A stretch of DNA of 64,000 nt from Pseudomonas moorei (GCF_008801475.1 NZ_VZPP01000011.1:219486-283485), one strand, 5' to 3'; shown: positions 44,109 through 53,801, numbered from the stretch's first letter. The notes: generated by a model not told the origin, from the letters alone. Translations and numbers: made by a program.

Positions 44109-46244
44109 TTATTGAGGACGCGGCGAATCGGGCATTAACACCGCCGAATGCTCCGGTTCAGCCGCCCCATCCTGCAGCGGCTCGACCCCGCGCTGCCTTG
44201 GCATCAAAACCTGCTGTGGATAAGTCTGCGCGAAATGCACCCACGGGCTGTTATCCACAAGCTTTTTCAAACGCTGGTTGAACGCCCGGCTCACTGCGTA
44301 CTGCCCGCCCGACACGGTGCGAAACTGCGCCGTCAGCACCACGCCGTTGAGGTCCATCTTGTCGACGCCGAAAACATCCAGCGGCCCTTGCAGGTTGTAC
44401 TTGAGGAACGGGTCGTCGCTGATGGAATACCCGGCCTCGCGAATCAGGCCGATGGCTTGGTCGACATCGGTGTCATAGGTGAACTGCACCGAAAAGAACG
44501 CATAGGCAAACTGCCGCGATTGGTTGGTCACGGCCTTGATCTGACCGAACGGCACCGAGTGCACGAAGCCCTTGCCGTCGCGCAGGCGCAAGGTGCGAAT
44601 GGTCAGGCCTTCGACCGTGCCGGCATGCCCGGAATCGAGCACCACCCAGTCGCCGATGGACAGGGTGTCTTCGATGATGATGAACAAACCGGTGATCACA
44701 TCCTGCACCAGTTGCTGGGAACCAAAGCCGATCGCCAGACCGATGACCCCGGCGCCCGCCAGGAACGGCGCGACGTTAATGCCCAGGTTCGCCATGGTGG
44801 TGATGGCGCAGATCACCACCAGGATGATTTTGATCGCGTTGCGCAGCAGCGGCAGGATGGTTTTGACCCGCGTACTCGGCTGACGCGCCGAGCGTTTGTT
44901 GGTCGGTGGTTTGAGGGCTTCCTGAATCGCCGTGTCCAGTACGACCCAGACCATCCAGGTCACCAGGAAAATCAGGCCGATGTGGCTCAGTGAGTCGCTG
45001 ATGGCACGGCCGAAAGAGTTGCTCACGGCAAAATCGAACAGCGACACGCCCCAGATGCGTCCGAGAACATCGATGAACACGATGGCCATGGCAATGCGCA
45101 ACAACGCGTGGGACAAGCTCAGAAACCGCTCTTTGTACGCCCCGATGTGGCGCACCTCGGATTCGCTGTGGGACTTGAACAGATGATGCAGTGTGGTGCT
45201 CAGAAACACCGTGGCGATCAGCAACACGGTGGTGAGCAGCGCGCTGCGCAGCACTTTCTGATTGTCATCACCAATGCCGATCAGGTTGATGATCGAGACC
45301 AGTACCATCAACAGAATCGGCCAGTACCAGATACCGGAAAATATCCGCAGTGTTTCACGCAAGGCCGGCTGCGCCCGACGCTGGGCCAGCGGCAGGATCC
45401 GGATCACATGGGCGACCGGGCGACGCATGCGCAATACCAACAGGCCGAAGGCGATCGAGGCCGCCAGCCCGGTAAAGACGGCGATGCTGCTGGTGAGATT
45501 GCTACCCAATTGATGGGCGATCTGCGGACTGGTCAGGGCATCGCTCAGCGCCACGAGAAAACCGATCGCGAACAGCGGCCGTGGGCTTTCCTGGCGAATG
45601 ATGTGTACCGCACGGCGCTTGTGACCGGTATTGAACAGCACCGCCAGGGACATCACCAGGGAGGCGGCGAAGACACCGGCACTGGTGGCGTAGGCAAAGC
45701 ACAAGGCCAGTGCCCGACCGGCCGACACGGGCAACACCTGACTGGCATAAATCGTCAGCGGCAAACTGATCACTGCAGGGACGCTGTAGGGCAAAACGTA
45801 GCCCAGTAACGCCTGACCACGTTCTCGACTGAGCAACACACGATGCTGGCACAGACGTTCGGTCAACCACCTGCCGAGTATCCAGAACAGACCGAAAACC
45901 CCGGCCCACACCGCCGTCAGCAGCAGGAAATCCCCCGACACGGCCCAGCCCGAACGGGCCGATGGGCGATTGACCAGTTGATCCACCTCATTGGCCGCAC
46001 GGTCAGCGCGCAGGCGCCACGCGTTCAGCAGGTCTTCGTTGAGATCGAGCTTGCTCTGGACTTCATCGATGCTGGAACTGATGGCGCCCAACAGCCCGCC
46101 TTGCACCAGAGGTTCAGGTTGGGCCGCTGATGTCGCGGCGGTGGCGGCCGCCGGCAGGCCCGGTATCGCCGCTGCGGCTTCCAGCTCCTCGCTGCCGAGT
46201 AGCAACAACGCCCCCAGTAATATCGCTGTCTTGAGCTTGATCAA
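44109..46244 (-). CDS. MscS-family mechanosensitive channel, YbiO-like
   Basis: A 711-residue membrane protein with signal peptide, a periplasmic coiled stretch (AISSSIDEVQSKLDLNEDLL), about ten membrane helices, and the MscS core: VAPFLAGAGVIGLAIGFGSQ pore helix, VQDVITGLFIIIEDTLSIGD, and GTVEGLTIRTLRLRDGKGFV beta domain. It would open under membrane tension on hypo-osmotic shock. Large periplasmic N-terminus places it near YbiO/MscM rather than small MscS. Single gene, opposite to lhr. Confidence 0.91.
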   Translation of the reverse strand: MIKLKTAILLGALLLLGSEELEAAAAIPGLPAAATAATSAAQPEPLVQGGLLGAISSSIDEVQSKLDLNEDLLNAWRLRADRAANEVDQLVNRPSARSGWAVSGDFLLLTAVWAGVFGLFWILGRWLTERLCQHRVLLSRERGQALLGYVLPYSVPAVISLPLTIYASQVLPVSAGRALALCFAYATSAGVFAASLVMSLAVLFNTGHKRRAVHIIRQESPRPLFAIGFLVALSDALTSPQIAHQLGSNLTSSIAVFTGLAASIAFGLLVLRMRRPVAHVIRILPLAQRRAQPALRETLRIFSGIWYWPILLMVLVSIINLIGIGDDNQKVLRSALLTTVLLIATVFLSTTLHHLFKSHSESEVRHIGAYKERFLSLSHALLRIAMAIVFIDVLGRIWGVSLFDFAVSNSFGRAISDSLSHIGLIFLVTWMVWVVLDTAIQEALKPPTNKRSARQPSTRVKTILPLLRNAIKIILVVICAITTMANLGINVAPFLAGAGVIGLAIGFGSQQLVQDVITGLFIIIEDTLSIGDWVVLDSGHAGTVEGLTIRTLRLRDGKGFVHSVPFGQIKAVTNQSRQFAYAFFSVQFTYDTDVDQAIGLIREAGYSISDDPFLKYNLQGPLDVFGVDKMDLNGVVLTAQFRTVSGGQYAVSRAFNQRLKKLVDNSPWVHFAQTYPQQVLMPRQRGVEPLQDGAAEPEHSAVLMPDSPRPQ

Positions 46245-46464
46245 CGCTTCGGCTCCTTTGGATAAGACTGTAAGGGACTGATCGGGAAATGCCGGTTAAG
46301 TTCGGTGATGGTTCACGGAGGAAGGGGTTGTTTACCCTTCCGTGGTGAGGGACTTGGGCATATTTGACCGCTGCGCAAATATCAAATGCTCATCCCTGTA
46401 TTTTTCCGCCTGCCTCAAAACCCGACACTGCGCTCCATCGAATCAACCCACCGGAGTTGCAGCC

Positions 46465-47667
46465 ATGCCCATTGCCTTGCTCGCGCTGACCCTCAGCGCT
46501 TTTGCCATCGGGACGACCGAATTCGTCATCGTTGGCCTGTTACCCACCATTGGCGCCGACCTGGGTGTCAGCCTGCCGTCCGCCGGCCTTTTGGTCAGCC
46601 TGTATGCGCTGGGCGTCGCGGTCGGCGCCCCCGTGCTGACCGCCCTCACCGGCAAAGTACCGCGCAAAATGTTGCTGTTGTCGCTGATGGTGCTGTTCAC
46701 CCTGGGTAACCTGCTGGCCTGGAAAGCGCCGAGCTATGAATCGCTGATCATTGCGCGGATCGTTACCGGCCTGGCCCACGGGGTGTTTTTCTCCATCGGC
46801 TCGACCATCGCCACCAGTCTAGTGCCCAAGGATAAAGCCGCCAGCGCGATTGCCATCATGTTCACCGGACTGACCGTGGCGCTGGTGACTGGCGTGCCGT
46901 TGGGCACCTTCATCGGCCAGCATTTCGGCTGGCGTGAAACCTTTCTCGCCGTGTCCGCACTGGGTGTCATCGCGTTCATCGGCAGCCTGCTGTACGTGCC
47001 GAAAAACATCGCCCACAGCAAACCCGCGTCGTTGTTGCAGCAATTGCAGGTGCTCAAGCAGCCACGGTTACTGCTGGTGTACGCCATGACGGCGGTTGGT
47101 TACGGCGGTTCGTTCATTGCGTTCACCTTCCTGGCACCGATCCTCCAGGACATTTCCGGCTTCAGCGCCAGCACCGTCAGCCTGGTGCTGCTGGTCTACG
47201 GTGTCTCGGTGGCCGTGGGCAACATCTGGGGCGGCAAACTGGCGGACAAACGCGGTCCGATCAGCGCCTTGAAAATCATCTTCAGCCTGCTCGCCGCCGT
47301 GCTGTTCGTACTGACTTTCACGGCCGGCAACCCATGGCTGGCGCTGGCCACCGTGCTGGTCTGGGGTGCCGTGGCCTTCGGCAATGTGCCGGGGTTGCAG
47401 GTGTACGTAGTGCGCCAGGCCGAACATCACACGCCAAACGCGGTCGACGTGGCTTCCGGCCTGAACATCGCCGCGTTCAACCTCGGCATCGCTGGCGGTG
47501 CCTGGGGAGGTGGCTTGATCGTCGCGCAGATGGGTTTGATTCATACGGCGTGGATTGGTGGCCTGGTGGTGCTGGTGGCACTGGCGCTGACGGCCTGGAG
47601 CGGTCGCCTTGACCGCTTGGGTCCGGTGTATGCCGAATCCTCGACCCGTATCGTCGTCGGTCACTGA
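46465..47667 (+). CDS. MFS transporter, DHA1 family, YdhP/SotB-like
   Basis: A 400-residue 12-helix transporter (LALTLSAFAIGTTEFVIVGLLP start is a SotB/AraJ-type signature; GTLTGK-like ALTGKVPRKMLLL loop between helices 2 and 3). Members export sugars, arabinose or drugs; the substrate is unknown. ATG at 46465 preceded by GGAGTTGCAGCC; the frame is open from 46342 but without membrane character. Confidence 0.88.
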   Translation: MPIALLALTLSAFAIGTTEFVIVGLLPTIGADLGVSLPSAGLLVSLYALGVAVGAPVLTALTGKVPRKMLLLSLMVLFTLGNLLAWKAPSYESLIIARIVTGLAHGVFFSIGSTIATSLVPKDKAASAIAIMFTGLTVALVTGVPLGTFIGQHFGWRETFLAVSALGVIAFIGSLLYVPKNIAHSKPASLLQQLQVLKQPRLLLVYAMTAVGYGGSFIAFTFLAPILQDISGFSASTVSLVLLVYGVSVAVGNIWGGKLADKRGPISALKIIFSLLAAVLFVLTFTAGNPWLALATVLVWGAVAFGNVPGLQVYVVRQAEHHTPNAVDVASGLNIAAFNLGIAGGAWGGGLIVAQMGLIHTAWIGGLVVLVALALTAWSGRLDRLGPVYAESSTRIVVGH

Positions 47668-47671
47668 TCCC

Positions 47672-47773
47672 CCGTAGGAGCCAGCCTGCTGGCGATGGAC
47701 TCCAGTGCACCGCGTTTATCCAGATCACACGCGTTATCGTTGACGCCCATCGCCGACAAGCCGGTTCCTACAG
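47672..47773. repeat. Inverted REP pair, diverged
   Basis: CCGTAGGAGCCAGCCTGCTGGCGATGG and inverted CCATCGCCGACAAGCCGGTT, with only partial symmetry between arms. Confidence 0.7.
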
Positions 47774-47877
47774 GTTTTGCGGTGATCAGTGAAATACCTG
47801 CCACCTGTAGTCCCGTCGAAACTTTCGCCCTTGCCCCGCAGTCATCAAAAGACAGGGGCACTCGGACCGGAGGCGAC

Positions 47878-48804
47878 ATGGCGGCGATTCATATCGGGAT
47901 TTCAGGTTGGCGCTACACGCCTTGGCGGGGGGATTTCTACCCGAAGGGCCTGGCCCGGAGGCGCGAATTGCAATTCGCTTCGCGGGCGGTCAACAGCATC
48001 GAAATCAATGGATCGTTTTACGCCCTGCAACGGCCAGAGCGCTATGCCGAGTGGTACAACGACACACCGGCGCAGTTCGTTTTCAGCGTCAAGGCGCCAC
48101 GTTTCATCACTCACATCAAGCGCCTGCGCGACATTCATAAACCCCTGGCGAATTTTTTCGCCTCGGGGGTTCTGGAGCTGAAAGAAAAGCTCGGCCCGAT
48201 CCTCTGGCAATTCCCGCCCAACTTCAAATTCGATGCCGATCTGTTCGAAACCTTCCTCGAACAATTGCCCCACGACACCGAACAAGCCGCTGCCCTCGCC
48301 CGCCAGCACGACGCGCACGTCAATGGCCACGCCAGCCTGAAGGCCTACAAGAAAAAGCCGGTTCGCCACGCCGTGGAAATCCGCCATGACAGCTTCATCG
48401 ACCCGGCGTTTGTGCGTTTGCTCAAGCGCTACAACACCGCGTTGGTCATCGCCGACACCGCCGGCAAATGGCCGTACCGTGAAGACATCACCAGCGACTT
48501 CGTCTACCTGCGCCTGCACGGTGCCGAAGAGCTCTACGCCAGCGGCTACACCCCGCAGGCTCTGAAACGCTGGGGTGACCGGATCGAGGCCTGGCAGCAT
48601 GGTCGGCAACCGGATGACCTGCATCTGATCGCGCCGAGGCTCAAACCCAAGGCGTGCAAGTCCCGCGAGGTGTTCTGTTATTTCGACAATGACATCAAGG
48701 TACGTGCACCCTTCGATGCGCGGCGCTTGCTCGAACGTTTCGACCTCGACAAGGACCTGGCCACCGCCCCCGGCGAGCCGGCAGCCGAAGGAGTGCTGGC
48801 ATGA
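47878..48804 (+). CDS. DUF72 family TIM-barrel protein
   Basis: A 308-residue DUF72 (YecE-like) protein: HIGISGWRYTPWRGDFYP start, NSIEINGSFYALQ, FSVKAPRFITHIKRLRD and FVYLRLHGAEELYASGY motifs. The biochemical function of the family is unresolved. GGAGG precedes the ATG. Its stop overlaps the next start by 4 bp, making it first of a four-gene operon with the ybhP-clsB-ybhN set, so a link to membrane lipid metabolism is possible. Confidence 0.9.
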   Translation: MAAIHIGISGWRYTPWRGDFYPKGLARRRELQFASRAVNSIEINGSFYALQRPERYAEWYNDTPAQFVFSVKAPRFITHIKRLRDIHKPLANFFASGVLELKEKLGPILWQFPPNFKFDADLFETFLEQLPHDTEQAAALARQHDAHVNGHASLKAYKKKPVRHAVEIRHDSFIDPAFVRLLKRYNTALVIADTAGKWPYREDITSDFVYLRLHGAEELYASGYTPQALKRWGDRIEAWQHGRQPDDLHLIAPRLKPKACKSREVFCYFDNDIKVRAPFDARRLLERFDLDKDLATAPGEPAAEGVLA

Positions 48805-49598
48805 GCATTCCCGAGCCGGTTGGCGTCACCGACGAGCAAGCGCTCATCGAGCCCCTGGTGCACCGCTTCACTGTCCTGACGGTCAATACCCACAAAGGCT
48901 TCACCGCGTTGAACCGGCGTTTCATCCTGCCGGAATTGCGCGAAGCGGTGCGCAGTGTGTCTGCTGATGTGGTGTTTTTGCAGGAAGTCCACGGCACCCA
49001 CGAACACCACCCCAAGCGCTATGACAATTGGCCGGCGATGCCGCAATACGAATTCCTCGCCGACAGCCTCTGGCCGCAGTTCGCCTATGGGCGCAACGCG
49101 GTCTACCCGGCGGGCGATCACGGTAATGCGCTGCTGTCGAAATTCCAGATCGTGCGCCATGACAATCTCGACGTGTCGATCAGCGGCCACGAGAATCGCG
49201 GCCTCCTGCATTGTGTATTGCGCTTGCCCGGCGAAGGCCCGGAGGTGCATGCCATTTGCGTGCACCTGGGCCTGCGTGAAAGCCACCGCACTGAACAGCT
49301 CAAGCTGTTGGCCCGTCGCCTGGAACAACTGCCCGGTGACGCACCAGTAATCATCGCCGGTGATTTCAACGACTGGCGCCAGCGCGCCGATGCCTTGCTC
49401 AAGCCTTGCGGCTTGCGCGAAGTCTTCGCCGAACACCAGGGCAAACCGGCGCGCAGTTTTCCCGCGCGATGGCCGGCTCTACGCCTGGACCGCATCTACG
49501 TACGCAACCTGAAGGCCAGTGGCCCGCAGGTACTGACAAACCGCCCTTGGTCACACCTTTCCGACCACGCACCGCTTTCGGTGGAGATCGAGCTATGA
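48801..49598 (+). CDS. Endonuclease/exonuclease/phosphatase (EEP) family protein, YbhP-like
   Basis: 265 residues with EEP motifs: TVLTVNTHKGF, VFLQEVH, HGNALLSKF, VHLGLRESHRTEQ, IIAGDFNDWR and the final SDHAPLSVEIEL. In E. coli ybhP lies beside clsB (ybhO) and ybhN; the exact substrate (lipid phosphate or nucleic acid) is not fixed. Coupled to both neighbours by 4-bp overlaps. Confidence 0.88.
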   Translation: MSIPEPVGVTDEQALIEPLVHRFTVLTVNTHKGFTALNRRFILPELREAVRSVSADVVFLQEVHGTHEHHPKRYDNWPAMPQYEFLADSLWPQFAYGRNAVYPAGDHGNALLSKFQIVRHDNLDVSISGHENRGLLHCVLRLPGEGPEVHAICVHLGLRESHRTEQLKLLARRLEQLPGDAPVIIAGDFNDWRQRADALLKPCGLREVFAEHQGKPARSFPARWPALRLDRIYVRNLKASGPQVLTNRPWSHLSDHAPLSVEIEL

Positions 49599-50878
49599 GT
49601 GCTTCGCCGATGGATAAAACCACCGTCGCCCCGGTTCCCGCGCCCCCGGTCAGCGAGCCGGCAGCCGTCGATGTCGAATACCGTTGGCACGGCAACAATC
49701 GAGTCGAGTTGCTGGAAAACGGCGAAGCCTATTTCCCCCGAGTGTTCGAGGCCATGCGTCAGGCCAAAAGCGAAATTCTCCTGGAAACCTTCATCGTCTT
49801 CGAAGACAAGGTCGGCGCAGAACTGCAGGCCGTACTCATCGATGCGGCCCGGCGCGGCGTGCGTGTCACCGCCAGCTTCGACGGATTTGGTTGCGGAGAA
49901 CTGAGCAGCGGTTACCTCGCCGCCCTCAGTGACGCCGGTGTGCATTTGCAAATGTTCGACCCGGCGCCCAAACACCTGGGCATCCGCACCAACTGGTTTC
50001 GGCGCCTGCACCGCAAGATCGTGGTCGTCGACGGAACCTTCGCGTTCCTCGGCGGGATCAACTTTTCCGCCGACCATCTGGCCGACTTCGGCCCGGAGGC
50101 CAAGCAGGATTACTCGGTTGAAGTACAAGGCCCGGCGGTGGCCGACATCCATCACTTTGCCCTGCTGCAATGCGGTCGCCCGGTGCACGCCAGGTACTGG
50201 TGGCAACGGCGTCGACAACGCCGCTCGGAGTTGGCGTTCAGCGATCACGATGGACAGGTGCGCCTGGTGTATCGCGACAACGGCGAGCATCGGACCGACA
50301 TCGAAGAGGTTTACCGACAGGTACTGCGTACAGCGCAACGGCGCGTGGTGATTGCCAATGCTTACTTCTTTCCCGGCTATCGACTGCTGCGCGAAATTCG
50401 TAACGCAGCCCGTCGTGGTGTCGAGGTGCGGCTGATTCTGCAAGGTCAGCCGGACATGCTGGTGGCCAAGCTCGCGGCGCGCATGACCTACGACTACCTG
50501 CTCAAGTCCGGTGTGGCGATCTACGAATATTGCGACCGCCCGCTGCACGGCAAGGTCGCGCTGGTGGATGAGGACTGGAGCACGGTCGGTTCCAGCAACC
50601 TCGACCCCCTGAGCCTGTCGATGAACCTGGAGGCCAATGTGTTGATCCGCGACCGAGGGTTCAACCGGCATCTGTTCGAACGCCTTGAAGATCTCAGTGA
50701 CAACCATTGCAAGGTCATGTCGGTCGACAACGCACCGCGCGGCCGCGTCTGGCACATGACCGTGGGTTTTCTGGTCTTCCACTTCCTGCGGCACTTCCCG
50801 GCCTGGGCCGGTTGGTTGCCGGCACATAAACCCCGTCTCAAGGCCTTCACCGCGTCGACCCGGAGTGAGCCATCATGA
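49595..50878 (+). CDS. clsB: Cardiolipin synthase B (YbhO-like)
   Basis: A 427-residue phospholipase D-type enzyme with two HKD motifs: HRKIVVVDG at 139-147 and HGKVALVDEDWSTVGSSN near 317. ClsB condenses phosphatidylglycerol to cardiolipin and can use other alcohols. Start ATG at 49595, overlapping the ybhP-like stop; an ATG at 49610 is also possible. A C-terminal hydrophobic segment (MTVGFLVFHFLRHFPAWAGW) could anchor it to the membrane. Its E. coli counterpart has the same neighbours. Confidence 0.93.
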   Translation: MSASPMDKTTVAPVPAPPVSEPAAVDVEYRWHGNNRVELLENGEAYFPRVFEAMRQAKSEILLETFIVFEDKVGAELQAVLIDAARRGVRVTASFDGFGCGELSSGYLAALSDAGVHLQMFDPAPKHLGIRTNWFRRLHRKIVVVDGTFAFLGGINFSADHLADFGPEAKQDYSVEVQGPAVADIHHFALLQCGRPVHARYWWQRRRQRRSELAFSDHDGQVRLVYRDNGEHRTDIEEVYRQVLRTAQRRVVIANAYFFPGYRLLREIRNAARRGVEVRLILQGQPDMLVAKLAARMTYDYLLKSGVAIYEYCDRPLHGKVALVDEDWSTVGSSNLDPLSLSMNLEANVLIRDRGFNRHLFERLEDLSDNHCKVMSVDNAPRGRVWHMTVGFLVFHFLRHFPAWAGWLPAHKPRLKAFTASTRSEPS

Positions 50879-51861
50879 GCCGCACTGAAGCCCGTGCGAT
50901 GCGCAACGCCGAACAGCGGGTCAAGTCGCGCTGGAGCCGCTGGAAGCGACCATTGACGCTGCTGTTTTTTCTGGCGCTGATCGTGCTGTTGACGATGTTC
51001 GCCCAGCGCATCGAATGGAACGAGGTGTTCGATACCCTGGCCGACTTCAAGGTGCGCACGCTGATCATCGCGTCCGGGCTGACCCTCACGAGTTTTGTGG
51101 TGTACGCCTGCTTCGACCTGCTCGGTCGCACCTACATCCGCCAGGACCTCACGTGGAAACAGATCCTGCCCGTCGGGATCATCAGTTACGCCTTCAACCT
51201 CAACCTGAGTGCCTGGGTCGGCGGTATCGCCATGCGTTATCGGCTGTACTCACGACTCGGTGTGAGCAAAGCCAACATCGCGAAAATCCTCGGTCTGAGC
51301 CTGGCCACCAATTGGTTTGGCTACATGGTGATGGCCGGCGCAGTGTTCAGCAGCGGTCTGGTGCGCATGCCGCCCGGCTGGACACTCAGCAGCGGCGCGC
51401 TGCAAGGGGTGGGTGTGTTACTGCTGCTGGTGAGTGCGGGCTATCTGGCCGCGTGCCGGTACTCAACCCGCCGGGAATGGGCCATTCGCGGCGTGGAAAT
51501 CAACCTGCCGTCGCTGCGCATGGCCATCGTGCAACTGGCCCTCGGGGCCTTGAATTGGTCGTTGATGGCGGCGGTGATTTTCACCCTGCTGCCGAGCAAA
51601 CTGGATTACCCGCTGGTGCTTGGCGTGCTGCTGATCAGCGCCATCGCCGGGGTGATCACCCACATCCCGGCCGGGCTCGGTGTGCTGGAGGCAGTGTTCG
51701 TGGCGCTGCTGCAACATGAGGTGTCGCGGGGCAGCTTGGTGGCGGGGCTACTGGCTTATCGGGCGATCTACTTTCTGCTGCCGTTGTTGATCACTCTGGT
51801 GATGTATCTGGTGGTGGAAGCCAAGGCCAAGGCGTTGCGGATCTCGAAAAAGCCCGTGTGA
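50875..51861 (+). CDS. UPF0104 / lysylphosphatidylglycerol synthase-like membrane protein, YbhN-like
   Basis: A 328-residue polytopic membrane protein (first helix TLLFFLALIVLLTMFAQ) with the family segments ISYAFNLNLSAWVGGIAMRY and ITHIPAGLGVLEAVFVALLQ. It resembles the flippase half of MprF (aminoacyl-phosphatidylglycerol synthases) without the soluble synthase domain, so it is probably a lipid flippase; in E. coli ybhN affects lipid homeostasis. Last gene of the operon, followed by an isolated REP-like palindrome (51881-51908) that may help termination. Confidence 0.88.
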   Translation: MSRTEARAMRNAEQRVKSRWSRWKRPLTLLFFLALIVLLTMFAQRIEWNEVFDTLADFKVRTLIIASGLTLTSFVVYACFDLLGRTYIRQDLTWKQILPVGIISYAFNLNLSAWVGGIAMRYRLYSRLGVSKANIAKILGLSLATNWFGYMVMAGAVFSSGLVRMPPGWTLSSGALQGVGVLLLLVSAGYLAACRYSTRREWAIRGVEINLPSLRMAIVQLALGALNWSLMAAVIFTLLPSKLDYPLVLGVLLISAIAGVITHIPAGLGVLEAVFVALLQHEVSRGSLVAGLLAYRAIYFLLPLLITLVMYLVVEAKAKALRISKKPV

Positions 51862-51880
51862 CTGCTGCTGTCTGAAAGGA

Positions 51881-51908
51881 CGCCATTGCGGGCAAGCCCG
51901 CGATGGCG
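51881..51908. repeat. Single REP-like palindrome
   Basis: CGCCATTGCGGGCAAGCCCG and its continuation CGATGGCG form one hairpin. No inverted partner was found nearby. Confidence 0.75.
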
Positions 51909-51910
51909 CT

Positions 51911-51942
51911 CTTCGAGACACCCACTCTTCGAGACACCCACT
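51911..51942. repeat. Perfect 16-bp tandem duplication
   Basis: CTTCGAGACACCCACT twice in direct succession, between the ybhN-like and hydrolase genes. It ends one base before the hydrolase stop codon. Confidence 0.85.
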
Positions 51943-51943
51943 A

Positions 51944-52702
51944 TCACCGGGACTGAATGATGCTCAGCCGCTCACCCACCACCATTTCCGTGATCCAGTC
52001 CACGAGGATCGAGGTGTAGGCCTGCTGTGAAACGGGATCACTCAGGGCATGGTCCGCCCCGTCGATAATGCGGTGCGTGAGCGAGTGGGTCTGCTGACAG
52101 GCCGCGCGATAACTCATGATGGTTGCGTGGGGCACGTAGTCATCGGTCTCGGACTGCACCAGCAGCACATCCCCGGTAAATTGCGAACAGGCATGCAGCG
52201 CCCGGTTGCCATCGGCGCGCACCAGGGTGCTGCGATAATCGCGCAGATCGAGCTTGTCCAGATCGCGCTTGGGTGTGTGCCACTGTTCGTCGCGGTACAA
52301 CGCCGGCACCCGTAGCGCCAACCACCGTACAGGGCGCAACGAGGTCAGGATCGCGGCCAGGTAACCGCCATAGCTGGTGCCGACCACGGCAATCGCCGAG
52401 GTATCCAGCGCCGGGTGAGCGAGCAAGCGATCGTAGGCCGCCAGCAGGTCGCGCAAGTTATCTTCACGGGTCACCCGGGACAACGGAATACCGGTGCCGC
52501 CGGTATGCCCGCGCAGGTCGAAGGTCAGGCACACACAACCCAAGCCGGCGATGCCTTTGGCCCGTTCCAGGTCGCGCTCCTGACTGCCGCCCCAGCCGTG
52601 CACGAACAACACGCCGGGGACCTTGGATTTGGGGCTGAGAAAAGTCCCGCTCATCTGTTCGTCATCGATGTCGATTTGAATGCTTTCGCTTCTAGCCGTC
52701 AT
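51944..52702 (-). CDS. Alpha/beta hydrolase, dienelactone/S9-like
   Basis: A 252-residue cytoplasmic alpha/beta hydrolase: oxyanion region GVLFVHGWGGSQERD, nucleophile elbow GTSYGGYLA (catalytic Ser), acid in QSETDDYVPH and histidine in GADHALS. The substrate is unknown. It overlaps the upstream DUF3182 gene by 11 bp, suggesting a functional pair. Confidence 0.87.
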   Translation of the reverse strand: MTARSESIQIDIDDEQMSGTFLSPKSKVPGVLFVHGWGGSQERDLERAKGIAGLGCVCLTFDLRGHTGGTGIPLSRVTREDNLRDLLAAYDRLLAHPALDTSAIAVVGTSYGGYLAAILTSLRPVRWLALRVPALYRDEQWHTPKRDLDKLDLRDYRSTLVRADGNRALHACSQFTGDVLLVQSETDDYVPHATIMSYRAACQQTHSLTHRIIDGADHALSDPVSQQAYTSILVDWITEMVVGERLSIIQSR

Positions 52703-53801
52703 AGGGTTTGACCGTTACGTACTTGAGGAGAAAATCACTGTCTTGCGCCGGTCCGCGGTACACCTCGATGGCGTGCGCCGGCAAAGGCTGTTCGATGTAG
52801 GTTTCCACCGAAGACACACGAATCGCGCGCATATCCGGATCGTTGACGAAGCTCTGCAAGGCCGCCACCTCGGCACTGCTGGCACCGCCCATGCGCCAGG
52901 ATTGCTCGAGCACGCCGCTGCGTGGCTTGCCGTCGCTGGCCATGCCCTGGGCAATGTCGTAATTGCGCCGCGACGCATAGAAACCGGGGTAGGCTTCATC
53001 CGCGGCGCTGTCGAACACTTGTGCCTGCTGGATGGCCAGCCGCACGTCATCGGGCAGGTCCAGCTTCAGTAAATCGTCGTATCCACCCTGCACCACCAAC
53101 AGGTTGGAACCACCATAGACCTCTTCGCCGTGGGCGTCCTTGGTCAAATATTGATCACCGCAATAACTCAGCACTTTGTCGCCGATGAAACTCTGACCAA
53201 CGCTGTGGGTAGTGACCTGGTCCAGGTCCTGCTCCAGCACCACGCCTTCGGTGAACAGGGTTTTGGCCTCGGGTCGGGCAAGGATTTCATCGAACTGGTC
53301 GAGGCTCCTGATGACTTCCTGACCTCGCCCGGCGCACGCGTGAATCGGCTTGAGGCGGATCGGGCCGGTGTATAGCAGGTGCTCCGCCGCCGGCCGCGCA
53401 TCGTCGAAGGAAAACACGCTGAGACCATCAAGCACCACATGGCGCACCCGTTCGGAAAACAACGGTGACCAGCCTTGTGGGGCATGGGCAAGGTGGTGGC
53501 GCAAACCGTGACTGATGGCTTTGGTGCAGATGAAGTCATGCTCGACGTAACCGCCCCACAAATCCTCAGGCCCCTTGACGCCCAGTTGCCGGGCGGCGGC
53601 AGCACCGACCAGGGTTTGCGTCGGCAGCAGGTAAAGTTCACGACCGAGATGCTGCGTCGGGTCGTAACTGCCGCCGTACTTGAGCCCGAGAATATGCGCC
53701 AACCAGCGGGCCAGCGAGCGATTGGTTTCGACTTCGTGCAACGGCGCGTCGGAACGCACCGAGTGGGCGACTACCAGTTTCTTGCGGTTTGTTGGGGTCA
53801 T
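52692..53801 (-). CDS. DUF3182 family protein
   Basis: A 369-residue soluble protein of DUF3182. Segments such as LLYTGPIRLKPIHACAGRGQ, VVLEQDLDQVTTHSVGQ and GGSNLLVVQGGYDDLL suggest an ATP-grasp-like fold (lysine in the KPIHACAGRG loop as a nucleotide-binding candidate). Function unknown; ligase activity is inference. The start is ATG at 53801 (MTPTNRKKLVVAHSVR). It overlaps the hydrolase downstream. The 197-bp gap upstream holds no gene. Confidence 0.8.
   Translation of the reverse strand: MTPTNRKKLVVAHSVRSDAPLHEVETNRSLARWLAHILGLKYGGSYDPTQHLGRELYLLPTQTLVGAAAARQLGVKGPEDLWGGYVEHDFICTKAISHGLRHHLAHAPQGWSPLFSERVRHVVLDGLSVFSFDDARPAAEHLLYTGPIRLKPIHACAGRGQEVIRSLDQFDEILARPEAKTLFTEGVVLEQDLDQVTTHSVGQSFIGDKVLSYCGDQYLTKDAHGEEVYGGSNLLVVQGGYDDLLKLDLPDDVRLAIQQAQVFDSAADEAYPGFYASRRNYDIAQGMASDGKPRSGVLEQSWRMGGASSAEVAALQSFVNDPDMRAIRVSSVETYIEQPLPAHAIEVYRGPAQDSDFLLKYVTVKPYDG

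Noticed and set aside
4396..47773. REP pairs as a CRISPR array
   Set aside because: They are dispersed inverted pairs of palindromes, not regularly spaced direct repeats, and no cas gene is present. The Tn7-like element likewise shows no CRISPR array or Cas gene in this window, so it is not a CRISPR-associated transposon on present evidence.
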